NCBI RefSeq assembly: GCF_007989105.1
Contig: NZ_BJVK01000008.1
Span: 23,529 to 87,528, forward strand
Direction: 5' to 3'
DNA length: 64,000 nucleotides
Source of the DNA: Lentilactobacillus kefiri
GTDB taxonomy: Bacteria; Bacillota; Bacilli; Lactobacillales; Lactobacillaceae
Shown: positions 1-9,484 of the stretch, piece by piece
Layout of the letters: the number at the start of each line of letters is the position of its first letter
Numbering within the stretch: position 1 is the stretch's first letter
Made by a program: the position numbers and the translations under genes
Notes under the pieces: generated by a model
Databases searched by the model: none
What the model was told of the DNA's origin: nothing
The model's input: only the letters and a program-made list of their open reading frames with translations

Positions 1-1
1 C

Positions 2-841
2 CACAAAAATCAAATCGGAAAGATGACATCGGTTGCCGCAATCGGCGGTCAAATCGGTGCCATCCTAGCAGCCATCACAGCTGCCATCGTCATCCCTCAC
101 CTGGGCTGGCACGCACTGTTCCTTGTTGGAATCGTTCCAGTTGTTTTAACCTACTTCGTACGTCGACACTTGAGCGAAACTCAGGAATTCGTTGAAGCAA
201 AGAAAGTTGAAGCAGAAAAGAAAGAATCAACAACCAGCGCCGTCTTCAAATACATGTTCAGTTCACCCAAATTAGCTTACCAAAGCTTTGCATTAATGAT
301 TATGACCACCGTTCAAATTGCCGGATACTTCGGCTTAATGAACTGGCTGCCAATCATCGTTCAAAAGCAACTTAGCTTAAACGTTTCCGGTTCATCACTT
401 TGGATGATTTCAACAATCATCGGAATGAGCCTTGGAATGATTACTTTCGGTTCAATCCTTGACTACTTCGGACCACGCCGAGCATTTGGAATCTTCCTGA
501 TTGCTTCAGCAGCCATGGTCTTCACAATTACTTTGGCTCACAATACTATTTCACTGCTTATCATTGGTGCCATCGTTGGGTTCTTCTCAAACGGGATGTT
601 TGGTGGTTACGGTGCCGTCATCAGCCGCCTTTACCCAACTGAGATTCGTTCAACTGCCAACAACGTGATCGTTAACATTGGCCGGGCAGTTGGTGGTTTC
701 TCATCAGTTGTTATCGGAATCTTGATGGATAACTACTCATTGACTGTTGTCATGGGCTTCCTGTCAATCCTGTATGTGATTAGCTTTATCACAATGATCA
801 CTTTACCAGGCCTCAAAAAGCTGGGCTTGAAGCAAGCATAA
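2..841 (+). CDS. MFS transporter, C-terminal part (5' truncated by window edge)
   Basis: The reading frame is open to the left edge, so this is the C-terminal part (about 279 codons) of a longer gene; the ATG at 23 is internal. The product is very hydrophobic, with about eight predicted membrane segments. It has a central charged cytoplasmic loop rich in Glu/Lys (about residues 60-77 of the visible part) and the late motif LYPTEIRSTA, typical of the metabolite:H+ / aromatic acid:H+ / sialic acid symporter branches of the major facilitator superfamily. It probably imports an organic acid or sugar acid by proton symport. The substrate cannot be read from this fragment. A hairpin terminator follows, so it is the last gene of its unit. 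Confidence 0.85.
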   Translation, partial: HKNQIGKMTSVAAIGGQIGAILAAITAAIVIPHLGWHALFLVGIVPVVLTYFVRRHLSETQEFVEAKKVEAEKKESTTSAVFKYMFSSPKLAYQSFALMIMTTVQIAGYFGLMNWLPIIVQKQLSLNVSGSSLWMISTIIGMSLGMITFGSILDYFGPRRAFGIFLIASAAMVFTITLAHNTISLLIIGAIVGFFSNGMFGGYGAVISRLYPTEIRSTANNVIVNIGRAVGGFSSVVIGILMDNYSLTVVMGFLSILYVISFITMITLPGLKKLGLKQA

Positions 842-859
842 TAACTTAACCTGCTTAAT

Positions 860-890
860 AAATCGTCGACTCCAAGTTGGCGATTTTTTT
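860..890 (+). terminator. Rho-independent terminator after the MFS gene
   Basis: The arms AAATCG and CGATTT, extended inward by GACT/AGTT, are followed by a run of seven T. Confidence 0.7.
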
Positions 891-1019
891 ATTCATTTGA
901 ATATTCTGACTTAGTAGCCGATAATGGTTGTATAGACACATTTATGAATCCTGTGGGGAAGACACTGTTCAGGGGTAGAATTCTTGTCATGTACTTCGAA
1001 AGGTAGGTCAAAATTAGTA

Positions 1020-1655
1020 ATGGAAAAAATTATTGCGTTTGATATGGATGGAACGGTCGCCGAGACTTTCCCGGTTATCTTTGATTCATTTAGAAGAACC
1101 GTTCACGACTATACTGGTAAATGGATCAGTAACCAGGTCATCCTTGCCACTTTTGGAGCAAATGAAGTTGGGATGTTAAAAGAGTTGATTCCCGATTACT
1201 CTGACGAAGTTTTGGAAAGCTTCCATGAAAACTATCGCCGGGCACATCTTCAGTTACGTCACCCATTTGAAGGAATTGAAAAATTACTCAAAGAACTTCA
1301 CGAACGCGATGTCATTACTCCAATGATTACCGGTAAAGGCAAACAAAGCCTTCAAGTCAGCCTTGATTCACTTGGCCTGACAGATTCCTTCTCACCCGTT
1401 CTGTCCGGTTCACCCGACGGCTCGATAAAAGCCAAGCAGTTCGGTGACGTCATCAAACAATTTGGCGTTACCAAAGAAGATATGGCATATATCGGTGATG
1501 CGCCAACCGACGTGACCGCCTGCCAAGAAGCCGGCATCAAATGTTACTCAGCTGCCTGGTCGATTAATGCCAAAACCAAGGAACTCGAAAAGCTCAACCC
1601 GGATGAGATTTACACATCCGTCGATCAACTGAGAGAAAAGTTAATAAACGAATAA
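1020..1655 (+). CDS. HAD-superfamily hydrolase (phosphoglycolate phosphatase-like)
   Basis: A 211-residue cytoplasmic hydrolase of the haloacid dehalogenase superfamily with a helical cap (type C1). Motif I is DMDGT near residue 7, with the nucleophilic Asp and the acid/base Asp. Motif II is the Thr of MITGKGK, motif III the Lys of SIKAKQF, and motif IV YIGDAPTDV with the metal-binding Asp. Small proteins of this kind dephosphorylate phosphoglycolate, pyrophosphate (PpaX) or sugar phosphates; the substrate cannot be assigned here. I start at 1020 rather than 984 because the DMDGT strand then sits at the N-terminus, as in the family, and an AGGTAGG stretch lies upstream. It is a single-gene unit with its own terminator. 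Confidence 0.85.
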   Translation: MEKIIAFDMDGTVAETFPVIFDSFRRTVHDYTGKWISNQVILATFGANEVGMLKELIPDYSDEVLESFHENYRRAHLQLRHPFEGIEKLLKELHERDVITPMITGKGKQSLQVSLDSLGLTDSFSPVLSGSPDGSIKAKQFGDVIKQFGVTKEDMAYIGDAPTDVTACQEAGIKCYSAAWSINAKTKELEKLNPDEIYTSVDQLREKLINE

Positions 1656-1672
1656 TTAAATTGGCTAAACGA

Positions 1673-1706
1673 CGACTGCGTGGATAATGACACGCAGCCG
1701 TTTTTT
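1673..1706 (+). terminator. Rho-independent terminator after the HAD hydrolase
   Basis: A 10-bp stem (CGACTGCGTG paired with CACGCAGCCG, one mismatch) with an 8-nt loop, followed by six T. Confidence 0.85.
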
Positions 1707-1800
1707 GTTTATATTATTAAAGACACTCTAATAATTGACCATTAACAGGAGTATAATTTAAGCCAATAACACATTTCATAATGGAAAGGATGATTCATTC

Positions 1801-2679
1801 ATGAAGATTGAAGAAGGCTACATGCCATTTAAAGGCTACAAAACTTACTATCGAATTGTTGGTGAAAAGACCCCTGGGAAAGCTCCCTTACTGCTGATTC
1901 ACGGTGGCCCCGGCTCTTCTCACAACTATTTTGAATTACTTGATGATTACGCCAACACCGGCCGCCAGCTGATTATGTATGATCAAGTTGGCTGTGGAAA
2001 ATCTTCTCTTCCAGAAGACGAATCCATTTACGTGAAGGAAACTTGGGCCGAAGAATTAATTGCCCTGAGAAAATACCTGCATTTGGATGAAGTACATATG
2101 CTTGGCCAATCATGGGGCGGGATGCTGGAAATGCTCTACCTGACCCATTACAGCCAAGAGGGCGTCAAAAGTGTCATGATCGATGGATCGCCATCCTCAA
2201 TTAAGTTGTGGATTGCCGAACAGCATCGGCTGATCAAATATTTGAGCTACGAAGACCGTCAGGCAATCGCCGAAGCAGAACGAACTGGCGATTTTAGCGG
2301 GCCCAAATACTTGGCCGCCAACGATCGTTATATGGAGCGTTACTGCTGGGACGATCCTGATGAAAATTCACCGGAACCTTTGCGTCGACCTACCAACGGT
2401 AAGCGAGCCAGCTTAATTGCCGAAGGACCAAACGAATTTACCGAAAATGGGACAATCAGCGACTTTGATGTCACCGATGATTTAAAGAACATTCACGTCC
2501 CAGTCCTGGTCACAAACGGTACTGACGACCTCTGTACGCCATTAATCGCCAAAACGGTATACGATCATATTCCTGGTGCTAAATGGCATCTGTTCGCCAA
2601 CAGTCGCCATCTGGCCTTACTTGATCAGCATGATGAATTTATTAGTGTGCTTGATCACTGGCTTAACGAGAATGACTAA
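1801..2679 (+). CDS. pepI: Proline iminopeptidase (S33 alpha/beta hydrolase)
   Basis: A 292-residue cytoplasmic serine peptidase that removes N-terminal proline from small peptides, a late step of lactobacillar peptide use. The oxyanion-hole motif HGGPG is at 34-38 and the nucleophile elbow GQSWGG has Ser104. The acid lies in NGTDD (about 243) and the catalytic His in NSRH (about 270). Length and motifs match lactobacillar PepI/Pip (about 294 residues). The ATG is preceded by GGAAAGGATG. The stop codon overlaps the start of yaaA by one base, so the two are co-transcribed and probably translationally coupled. A related S33 peptidase specificity cannot be excluded. Confidence 0.88.
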   Translation: MKIEEGYMPFKGYKTYYRIVGEKTPGKAPLLLIHGGPGSSHNYFELLDDYANTGRQLIMYDQVGCGKSSLPEDESIYVKETWAEELIALRKYLHLDEVHMLGQSWGGMLEMLYLTHYSQEGVKSVMIDGSPSSIKLWIAEQHRLIKYLSYEDRQAIAEAERTGDFSGPKYLAANDRYMERYCWDDPDENSPEPLRRPTNGKRASLIAEGPNEFTENGTISDFDVTDDLKNIHVPVLVTNGTDDLCTPLIAKTVYDHIPGAKWHLFANSRHLALLDQHDEFISVLDHWLNEND

Positions 2680-3425
2680 TGATGAAAGTGATTATTTCAC
2701 CTGCTAAAAAAATGATCGTCAATCAAGACGACTTTGATGTTCAAGCAAAGCCGGTGTATCTTGACCAGGCAACTGAAATTCTAAATGCCTTGCGCCAACT
2801 TGATTACGAACAGCTCAAAAAACTTTGGCACGCCAGCGAAAAGCTGACCCAAGCCAGCTATGAACAACTGAAGCACATTGACTTAGAGCACCAACTAACG
2901 CCTGCCATTTTGAGCTTTTCAGGAATTCAGTACCAATATATGGCACCGGATCTGTTGAGTGAAGATGCACTGAACTATTTGCAGGACCATCTTCGAATCC
3001 TGTCAGGCCTTTATGGCATTTTAAGACCATTCGACGGCGTATCACCCTACCGCTTTGACATGGATTCAAGATTAGCAATTCCTCCGGCCAAGAACATGTA
3101 TGACTATTGGGGTGACCGGATTTATCAAACGTTGATCGGTGATCAGCCAATCATCAACTTGGCATCCCAAGAATATTCGAAGACCGTTACCCGCTTTTTA
3201 AAAACTGATGATCAATTTATCAACATCACATTTGGTCATCTGGTTGACAGCAACATTAAGACTCGGGCAACGTTTGCCAAAATGGCGCGTGGGGAAATGG
3301 TCCGATTTATGGCTGAACATCAGGTGACTAACATTGACGAACTAAAGCAGTTTGATTCACCAAATTATCAATTTGCCGATTCATATTCAACTAAAACGCA
3401 TTTAGTTTTTTTGCGTCAAAAATAA
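2679..3425 (+). CDS. yaaA: Peroxide stress protein YaaA (DUF328/UPF0246)
   Basis: A 248-residue soluble protein of the YaaA family, starting MMKVIISPAKKM as in the family. Conserved segments include FSGIQYQ, LSGLYGILRPFD and the terminal TKTHLVFLR. In E. coli YaaA lowers free iron and protects DNA from peroxide; the biochemical activity in lactobacilli is not established. The start overlaps the pepI stop (TAATG), and a second in-frame ATG at 2682 is equally possible. Length is close to the usual 250-258 residues. Confidence 0.88.
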   Translation: MMKVIISPAKKMIVNQDDFDVQAKPVYLDQATEILNALRQLDYEQLKKLWHASEKLTQASYEQLKHIDLEHQLTPAILSFSGIQYQYMAPDLLSEDALNYLQDHLRILSGLYGILRPFDGVSPYRFDMDSRLAIPPAKNMYDYWGDRIYQTLIGDQPIINLASQEYSKTVTRFLKTDDQFINITFGHLVDSNIKTRATFAKMARGEMVRFMAEHQVTNIDELKQFDSPNYQFADSYSTKTHLVFLRQK

Positions 3426-3435
3426 TTATCAACAA

Positions 3436-3465
3436 AAAACGGCTATCCAATTGGATAGCCGTTTT
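3436..3465. terminator. Bidirectional terminator between yaaA and the secreted metallopeptidase gene
   Basis: A fully palindromic 30-mer: A4 + CGGCTATCC, AATT centre, the complementary arm, then T4. It can end transcripts arriving from both sides. Confidence 0.85.
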
Positions 3466-3517
3466 ATTTTGTATCAATTGTAGCGTTGCAGTTAAAAATT
3501 GTTCATGTTGACCAAAT

Positions 3518-5647
3518 TTACTTACTGGCGTTTTTAGGATTGATGTAGCCATTCTTATATTGATCCAATGAGGTTGAGATTACTTCATAACCTGACAGCG
3601 TTCCAGCTTGGACCAGGTAACCACTGTCATCGAAGAAATCACCTGTTGCTTCGGCAGTTCCGGCAAGGCCACTTTCAGATTTGCCTGTACCACCGCCACC
3701 AATTGCCATCCCCTCCATTCGGGCGTGGTCCAATACAGAATAATTTCCAGAAACAAGGGCACTATCGGTTACGACAGCATGGTCACTCACATGTGCACCA
3801 TCTTTAACGATGGCCATCTTGGTAATTTGGGCATTGCCGGACACAATTGCTTGGCCGTCCACAATCCCATAGTCCTTTACTTTGACGTTGTCGGATACTT
3901 TAGATTTCCCTTCAACCAACGCATGGCCGGATAGACGAACATTTCCCTTCACGGTTGCATTATCCCGAACAGTTGCATGACCCGTCAACTTCACATGGCC
4001 ACTAACTTTAGCGTTCCCCAAAACAGCACTGCCTTTGGATACTTTGACCGTCTTGGAAACCGATGCGGTGTTGGCAACAAAGCCACCCTGTTTGGTGTGA
4101 TGACCCTTAATACCCTTAGTGGAAATGTTTGGCCGGGTTGCCGGTGCGGCATGACTCAATCGAATCTGATAAGGATAACGAGCTTTCGTGCTATACGGAT
4201 GGTTCATTTCAGTAAATTTTTCACTATCAATTGGAAGTCCAAAGGTGTTGTCATCAATATCTTGCGTACTTGGCGTTGCGGCAACACTCAAATAAACTTT
4301 GTCGCTTGTCTTAGCTTTAATGGACTTTGTTTGACCGCTCTTAAATAGTGACGAATATTTTGCTGCAGATCCATCTTTAGGCTGAACGATCAATCTTGCC
4401 CGCCAATCAGCTCCAGCCTTTTTGGATAAGCCAGTCAATTTAACACCAACAGACGTACTGGATTTTCCCTTCTTAAACTCAGGGTGAAGTTGAATCACGT
4501 TAAAGGCATTTCCTTGTGGTGCCCGTTCATTCGGAACTCTGTACAAGTTTGAAGTCTTGGATACCTTATTCATTTGTGTGTAGAATTGCTGCCAATATAA
4601 GTTTCTGTTTTTCAGCAACTTCTTAAAGGCTGTTTGATACAACTTTTTTGGAGAATAAGATTTTGTGGCTGACCCTGCCCATTCAAGGCTGGCAACTCGA
4701 CTGGCATAATCACCAAAGAGCGTTTTTTGGTCCACTTTAGGTGTATTTGCCCGAAGAATTTGATAAAACGTCTGGTTGGGGTTGCTCTTATCACCATTTG
4801 TCAACAAAGCCTTCATCAAATTTGTAGACATATCAAGGTGATCCGGATTATGTTGCAAGAATAACAGCAACGGCCAGGCTTCATAAAATGCCCGTCCATT
4901 AACCGGCGTCAGCATCGTTGCTCTGAGATACATTTCACTCAAAGAAGTCCCTAAATGGTTGCCTGAATTTCGATAAACATCACTGTAGGCGTATTCTTCT
5001 CTGAACCAATTTGCCACCGGCTCATACCATGCTGTTAAATAGATCCCGTCATTCCAGCTGTTGTTACCTTGAGCAAATTGAAAGTCATGACCGAACTCAT
5101 GAGGAACCGCAGAGCCCCACCAATCCTTGTTAGGCGTCAATGCGGCAACTTGGGCAACAAAGTATGGATAAGATTGGGAATCTCTATCTGCGTATGCCCA
5201 GCCCTGTTGTAAGTCCTTAAAACCGGTGTCAATCAATAAAACGTTAATTTTGTATGGCTTCTGCTGACTATATGGCTTGTTAATTGCATATACCGGTGGG
5301 GTCATTTTCATTTCACCGATATATACTTGCCAAATTTGCTCCATTAAGGTTCCGGCTTCTTTTAAATATGATTGGGTTACCTTGGATGCATTGTCAGAGT
5401 CACCCCAATAGAAGTTAAAATGCGCGGTTTCGTAATGGTGCGCATTATTTTGATCAATTGTTGTGTTCCCCAGCTTAAAAGGCCGAACGGTTAAATTCGT
5501 ATTCAGTTCACTGGTTGTCGCATCAGAACTAGTCTCACCGCTTGCGAAGGCTGGCTTAAATGACAATATTGCAACTAAGGCGAACATCAAAACGACTAAA
5601 AATCCCAACTGCTTAGTACTTTTATATGTATGTTCCTGATTCTCCAT
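3518..5647 (-). CDS. Secreted HEFGH metallopeptidase-like protein with C-terminal hexapeptide beta-helix
   Basis: A 709-residue exported protein. A signal peptide occupies about residues 1-36 (hydrophobic core 14-30, cleavage near AFA/SG). The middle carries HEFGH at 183-187 followed by WYEP with Glu209, a gluzincin-like HExxH...E zinc site resembling the DUF6055 group. Residues about 525-650 are roughly 20 tandem six-residue units of the form A-x-V-x-[GD]-[NH], the signature of a left-handed beta-helix; a Gly-rich tail follows. No LPxTG motif or SLH domain is seen, so it is either released or held by the helix. The substrate is unknown. It is a single gene with an AGGTAATT ribosome site and is isolated by the terminator at 3436 and the purine terminator. 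Confidence 0.75.
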   Translation of the reverse strand: MENQEHTYKSTKQLGFLVVLMFALVAILSFKPAFASGETSSDATTSELNTNLTVRPFKLGNTTIDQNNAHHYETAHFNFYWGDSDNASKVTQSYLKEAGTLMEQIWQVYIGEMKMTPPVYAINKPYSQQKPYKINVLLIDTGFKDLQQGWAYADRDSQSYPYFVAQVAALTPNKDWWGSAVPHEFGHDFQFAQGNNSWNDGIYLTAWYEPVANWFREEYAYSDVYRNSGNHLGTSLSEMYLRATMLTPVNGRAFYEAWPLLLFLQHNPDHLDMSTNLMKALLTNGDKSNPNQTFYQILRANTPKVDQKTLFGDYASRVASLEWAGSATKSYSPKKLYQTAFKKLLKNRNLYWQQFYTQMNKVSKTSNLYRVPNERAPQGNAFNVIQLHPEFKKGKSSTSVGVKLTGLSKKAGADWRARLIVQPKDGSAAKYSSLFKSGQTKSIKAKTSDKVYLSVAATPSTQDIDDNTFGLPIDSEKFTEMNHPYSTKARYPYQIRLSHAAPATRPNISTKGIKGHHTKQGGFVANTASVSKTVKVSKGSAVLGNAKVSGHVKLTGHATVRDNATVKGNVRLSGHALVEGKSKVSDNVKVKDYGIVDGQAIVSGNAQITKMAIVKDGAHVSDHAVVTDSALVSGNYSVLDHARMEGMAIGGGGTGKSESGLAGTAEATGDFFDDSGYLVQAGTLSGYEVISTSLDQYKNGYINPKNASK

Positions 5648-5847
5648 AGAATTACCTCCATTTTTTATTTAAATAATATTATAAAATGATTAGGATATTA
5701 AGTAAACATTAATATTAAATTAGATTAATGTTGCTTGAACTTTTATGTTCCAATACATCACGACATCCCAAAAAGAGAGGATAATCAGGATCATTGGCGG
5801 TCTAAATGATTCTCCATTTTGAGTTGTTGACCATTCGAAAATTCTCA
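5648..5847. other. Intergenic region upstream of the secreted metallopeptidase gene
   Basis: AT-rich. It holds the ribosome binding site (reverse of ACCTCCAT) of the gene at 5647 and presumably its promoter. I see no ORF or strong repeat here. Confidence 0.4.
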
Positions 5848-5877
5848 TAAAAAAAGACGCCTACATAGTAGACGTCT
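5848..5877 (-). terminator. Terminator of the purine operon
   Basis: Read on the minus strand, AGACGTCTAC and GTAGGCGTCT flank a short loop, followed by seven T, 17 bases after the purD stop. Confidence 0.85.
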
Positions 5878-5893
5878 CATACATACATTTAAA

Positions 5894-7126
5894 TTAAAGA
5901 TCTCTAAAGCCAATATCTTTTCGATAATAGAAGCCTGACAAATCGAGTCGGCTCAACTCTGCATATACCTTTGCCTGAGCACACTCAAGGGTTGAAGCAT
6001 GATTGTATAACGTAAAGATTCGGCCGCCTGAACTGTAAAGCTTGCCGTTTTCTTCAGTAACCCCGGCATAGAAAACATTGCCTGGTAAATCATCAGGTAG
6101 TGTGATGTGTTGCTTTGGAGAAGTTGGGTATCCGGGAGCTGTCACAACAACGCCAAGATAAAATTCTCCTTGCTGCCATTCAACTTTTGGCATCTTGTTA
6201 TCAATCAGATCAGATGTCATTTGATAAAAGTCACTCTTAAGTTGTGGTAACAAGACTTGGGTCTCGGGATCACCTAGTCGTAAGTTATATTCAATCACTT
6301 TAGGACCCTGCTTGGTCAGCATGCAGCCAATGTAGATGATCCCAGCGAATTCCAAATCCTCTTTGGCAAGACCAGCCATAGTTGGTTCGACAATCTTTTG
6401 AACAGTCGTATCCAAAACACTTTGGGTAATATGAGGGACTGGCGAATAAGCACCCATCCCACCTGTGTTGGGACCGGTCTCCCCTTCGTGAATCTTTTTG
6501 TGGTCTTGTGAAATTGGGAAGATGACTTTCTTGTCGCCACCAACAAATAACATCAGTGAAAATTCTTCACCTTCGAGGAATTCTTCAATCAAGATTTCAC
6601 CGGATTTATCCAACGCCGTCTTAATTGTGGTATCAAGATCACTGGCATCTTTGACGATGGTAACCCCTTTACCGGCAGCCAAGCCGTTTTCCTTAACAAC
6701 CAGTGGCAATGATAATGAATGAGCATATTTTTTAGCTTCATCAAAGTCTGTAAAGGTTTTGAAACCAGCAGTTGGAATGCCATTCCGCTGCATAAACCCT
6801 TTAGCAAAGTTTTTGTCGCTTTCAAGACGAGCAGCTGATTCATCAGGGCCAAATACTCGTAAGCGAGCAGAAATGAAGGCATCAACAATTCCTTTGGAAA
6901 GTGGTACTTCAGGTCCAACGAATGTTAAATCGACAAGATGTTCTTTGGCAAATTCAACTAATTTAGGAAAATCCATTTCATCAATATCTACAATCTGGAT
7001 GTTGTCCCTTTTCATCCCTGGGTTTCCTGGGGCGCAATAAACATTTGTAACTTGAGGACTTTTCAACATTGTTGCTGCAATTGCATGTTCACGTGCACCA
7101 GAACCGATAACCAGAACGTTTGCCAT
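5894..7126 (-). CDS. purD: Phosphoribosylamine-glycine ligase
   Basis: A 410-residue ATP-grasp enzyme that joins glycine to phosphoribosylamine (step 2 of purine synthesis). Seen: the N-terminal nucleotide fold IGSGAREHA at 6-14, the GPEVPL segment, the ATP-grasp loop LAAGKGV, and the metal-binding EYNLRLGDPETQ. Length is slightly below the 415-430 usual for the family. It is the last gene of the operon and stands 241 bases from purH, an unusually wide gap for this otherwise overlapping operon. The gap holds a long hairpin element. The start ATG has a GGAGATCACATC ribosome site. Confidence 0.97.
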   Translation of the reverse strand: MANVLVIGSGAREHAIAATMLKSPQVTNVYCAPGNPGMKRDNIQIVDIDEMDFPKLVEFAKEHLVDLTFVGPEVPLSKGIVDAFISARLRVFGPDESAARLESDKNFAKGFMQRNGIPTAGFKTFTDFDEAKKYAHSLSLPLVVKENGLAAGKGVTIVKDASDLDTTIKTALDKSGEILIEEFLEGEEFSLMLFVGGDKKVIFPISQDHKKIHEGETGPNTGGMGAYSPVPHITQSVLDTTVQKIVEPTMAGLAKEDLEFAGIIYIGCMLTKQGPKVIEYNLRLGDPETQVLLPQLKSDFYQMTSDLIDNKMPKVEWQQGEFYLGVVVTAPGYPTSPKQHITLPDDLPGNVFYAGVTEENGKLYSSGGRIFTLYNHASTLECAQAKVYAELSRLDLSGFYYRKDIGFRDL

Positions 7127-7179
7127 GATGTGATCTCCTTTTTGATTGGTAATATTTATTCTATGTATGAAGGCTGCAA

Positions 7180-7200
7180 GGGCAGCCTTGTTGTGCGGTT
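7180..7200 (-). repeat. Short perfect hairpin upstream of purD
   Basis: On the minus strand AAGGCTGC, CCTT, GCAGCCTT form an 8-bp perfect stem with a 4-base loop and no T-run, about 55-75 bases before the purD start. It could be an mRNA processing or stability element, or a cap on the larger hairpin next to it. Confidence 0.5.
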
Positions 7201-7248
7201 TGTGTGTGGTACTTTTGAATTTAGAGGGTTTTAGGCATCCTAGCTGAA

Positions 7249-7360
7249 ACGTGCTCCGACGACCCAGATGCTAACTTCTAAGTCAACTTTGGTTCAACCC
7301 CAAGAGCGGGGCTTAAACCAAATTCGCCTTAGAAACCGCATCTCCCGGGTCTCGTCGCAC
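7249..7360 (-). repeat. Long intergenic hairpin element, copy 1 (purH-purD gap)
   Basis: About 110 bases that fold on themselves. The outer arms GTGCTCCGACGACCCAGATGC (7251-) and GCATCTCCCGGGTCTCGTCGCAC (-7356) pair with few interruptions. The next arms, CTTCTAAG and CTTAGAAA, pair, and the inner GGTTCAACCCC pairs with GGGGCTTAAACC around AAGAGC. The ends match those of a second element at 50171-50290 although the interiors differ. It lies inside the transcribed purine operon. Confidence 0.65.
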
Positions 7361-7367
7361 TCTGCTT

Positions 7368-8897
7368 CTAATGTCTAAAATGTCTTACTCCGGTTGTTAC
7401 CATTGCGATACCAAATTTATCGGCCATCGCAATTGAATCCTTATCACGGATACTTCCACCAGGTTGGATAATTGCCTTAATGTCATGCTTTGCAGCATAT
7501 TCAACACAATCTGGCATTGGGAAGAAGGCATCTGAGGCCATAATGGCATTTTCGTAACCATCTTTTGGCATTGCCTTTTGAATAGCAATCTTGGCAGAAT
7601 CAATTCGGTTTGGTTGTCCCATACCAACACCCAAAGTCTTGGTATCAGTGGTTACGACAACCGCGTTACTCTTAACATGTTTAACAACGTGTTGACCAAA
7701 TTGCAAAGCCTTTAATTGTTGTTCAGTAGGTTGAACCTTGGTAACCACCTTAAAGTCAGGAATCTGATCGATTTCGTGGTCACTTTCCTGCATCAACATA
7801 CCACCACTAACGGTAATTTCTTCGAAGCGGTCAGGTTGATCACGATGACTCAAGTCAGCTTTCAATAAACGAATATTCTTCTTTTTGGCAAGAATTTCAA
7901 AGGCTTCATCAGTGTATGAAGGTGCAATCACGATTTCCAAGAAAATCTTGTGCATCTTTTCGGCAGTTGCGGCATCGATTTCACGGTTAACCGCAATGAT
8001 TCCACCAAAGATTGACATTGGGTCTGATTCGTAAGCTTCATCCCAAGCCTTTTCGATAGTGTCGGCAACACCAACACCACATGGATTCATATGCTTCATT
8101 GCAATAACAGTTGGTTGGTCAAATTCTGCAACCATGTTCAATGCGGCATTGGCATCCTTAATGTTGTTGTATGACAATTCCTTACCATGAAGCTGATCGG
8201 GAATAATCGTCAGTTTTGAAGGTAATGCTTTACGATAGAAGGCAGCCTTTTGATGACTGTTTTCACCGTAACGAAGACTTTGTTGTTTCTCATAAGTCAA
8301 AGTTAACTTTTCAGGGAACTCTTCTTCAGTTAAGTAATTGGAAATTAAAGCATCATAAGCAGCGGTGTGACGGAATACTTTGGCTGCCAAATGTTTTCTG
8401 AAATCGGCGTCATCTTTATGTTCTTTAAGAGCGTCAATTACCGGTTGGTAATCAGCTGGATCAACGACAGTCAGTACACCAGCAAAGTTTTTTGCGGCTG
8501 CACGAAGCATTGATGGGCCACCAATATCGATTTGTTCAATTGCTTCAGCCATAGTTGTTTCAGGCTTCTCAATGGTTTGCTTGAAGGGGTAAAGATTAAC
8601 CGCAACCAAATCAATTGGGGTAATGCCAGCATCTTTTAACTGTTTCATATGGTCTGGATTATCACGCTTGGCAAGAATCCCTGCGTGAATCTTTGGATGA
8701 AGGGTCTTAACACGGCCATCCAGCATTTCTGGAAATCCGGTCACTTCTTCAACACCGGTTACTTCAACGCCAGCATCTTCCAGTGCCTTTTTGGTTCCAC
8801 CGGTCGAAACAATTTCAAAATCCAAATCTTTTAATTGCTTAGCAAAATCAACCAAATTACTTTTATCAGAAACACTTAAAAGGGCTCTTCTAGACAT
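7368..8897 (-). CDS. purH: Bifunctional AICAR formyltransferase / IMP cyclohydrolase
   Basis: A 509-residue cytoplasmic enzyme for the last two steps to IMP. The N-terminal MGS-like cyclohydrolase domain (residues 1-200) shows [19 protein letters not shown], and [21 protein letters not shown]. The C-terminal transformylase domain has [19 protein letters not shown], and SDAFFPMPD ahead of PGGSIRD. Full length. The start codon overlaps the purN stop by one base (TAATG). After its stop the operon continues through the hairpin element to purD. Confidence 0.97.
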   Translation of the reverse strand: MSRRALLSVSDKSNLVDFAKQLKDLDFEIVSTGGTKKALEDAGVEVTGVEEVTGFPEMLDGRVKTLHPKIHAGILAKRDNPDHMKQLKDAGITPIDLVAVNLYPFKQTIEKPETTMAEAIEQIDIGGPSMLRAAAKNFAGVLTVVDPADYQPVIDALKEHKDDADFRKHLAAKVFRHTAAYDALISNYLTEEEFPEKLTLTYEKQQSLRYGENSHQKAAFYRKALPSKLTIIPDQLHGKELSYNNIKDANAALNMVAEFDQPTVIAMKHMNPCGVGVADTIEKAWDEAYESDPMSIFGGIIAVNREIDAATAEKMHKIFLEIVIAPSYTDEAFEILAKKKNIRLLKADLSHRDQPDRFEEITVSGGMLMQESDHEIDQIPDFKVVTKVQPTEQQLKALQFGQHVVKHVKSNAVVVTTDTKTLGVGMGQPNRIDSAKIAIQKAMPKDGYENAIMASDAFFPMPDCVEYAAKHDIKAIIQPGGSIRDKDSIAMADKFGIAMVTTGVRHFRH

Positions 8898-9484
8898 TAA
8901 ATTTCTCCTCTTTCTAATAATTGTTTGACAACGCTTGGATATAAAACATGCTCAGTAGCGTGAATCCGCTTCTCGAGATCGCTCAACTTGTCATCCTTAT
9001 GAACTGGGACTTCACGTTGGGCAATGATCTTGCCTGAATCAATTCCTGAGTCAACCCAATGAACTGTGACACCAGTGGTATCAACACCGGCTTCATAGGC
9101 ATCTTCAATTCCGTGGCGACCAGGAAATTTAGGCAATAGTGCTGGATGAATATTGATAATTTTGCCTTCATACTTATCTAATAAGGTTGGTCCAATAATC
9201 CGCATATAACCAGCTAAAATAATGAAGTCAATCTGCTCATCTTCGAGCTTCTTGGCAATCACCGTTTCGGCAGCGGCCTTGTTAGGATAATACTTAAAAT
9301 TAATGACAAAGGTTGGAACAGATTCTTTATGTGCCCGGTCAAGGACGTGAACATTACTATGATCACAGACCAATAATTTAACATTGAGCGGTAATTTTTC
9401 TTTCTTGAAAGATTCCGTTAATGCAGTGAAATTGGTTCCTTCACCAGATGCAAATATCGCTATGTTTTTTACGTCAGATTTCAT
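8897..9484 (-). CDS. purN: Phosphoribosylglycinamide formyltransferase
   Basis: A 195-residue 10-formyl-THF-dependent GAR transformylase (step 3). Visible: FASGEGTNF at the phosphate loop, AGYMRIIG, the catalytic Asn-His-Asp set in [12 protein letters not shown] and [10 protein letters not shown], and IIAQREVPV. Start overlaps the end of purM by four bases (ATGA), and its stop overlaps the purH start, so translational coupling is likely. Confidence 0.96.
   Translation of the reverse strand: MKSDVKNIAIFASGEGTNFTALTESFKKEKLPLNVKLLVCDHSNVHVLDRAHKESVPTFVINFKYYPNKAAAETVIAKKLEDEQIDFIILAGYMRIIGPTLLDKYEGKIINIHPALLPKFPGRHGIEDAYEAGVDTTGVTVHWVDSGIDSGKIIAQREVPVHKDDKLSDLEKRIHATEHVLYPSVVKQLLERGEI

Noticed and set aside
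10..900. Treating the first ORF as a complete gene from 23
   Set aside because: The frame is open upstream to the edge, and an MFS protein of 272 residues would lack its first helices.
5648..5893. Small genes between the secreted peptidase and purD
   Set aside because: No start with a ribosome site; the stretch is explained by a promoter region and the operon terminator.
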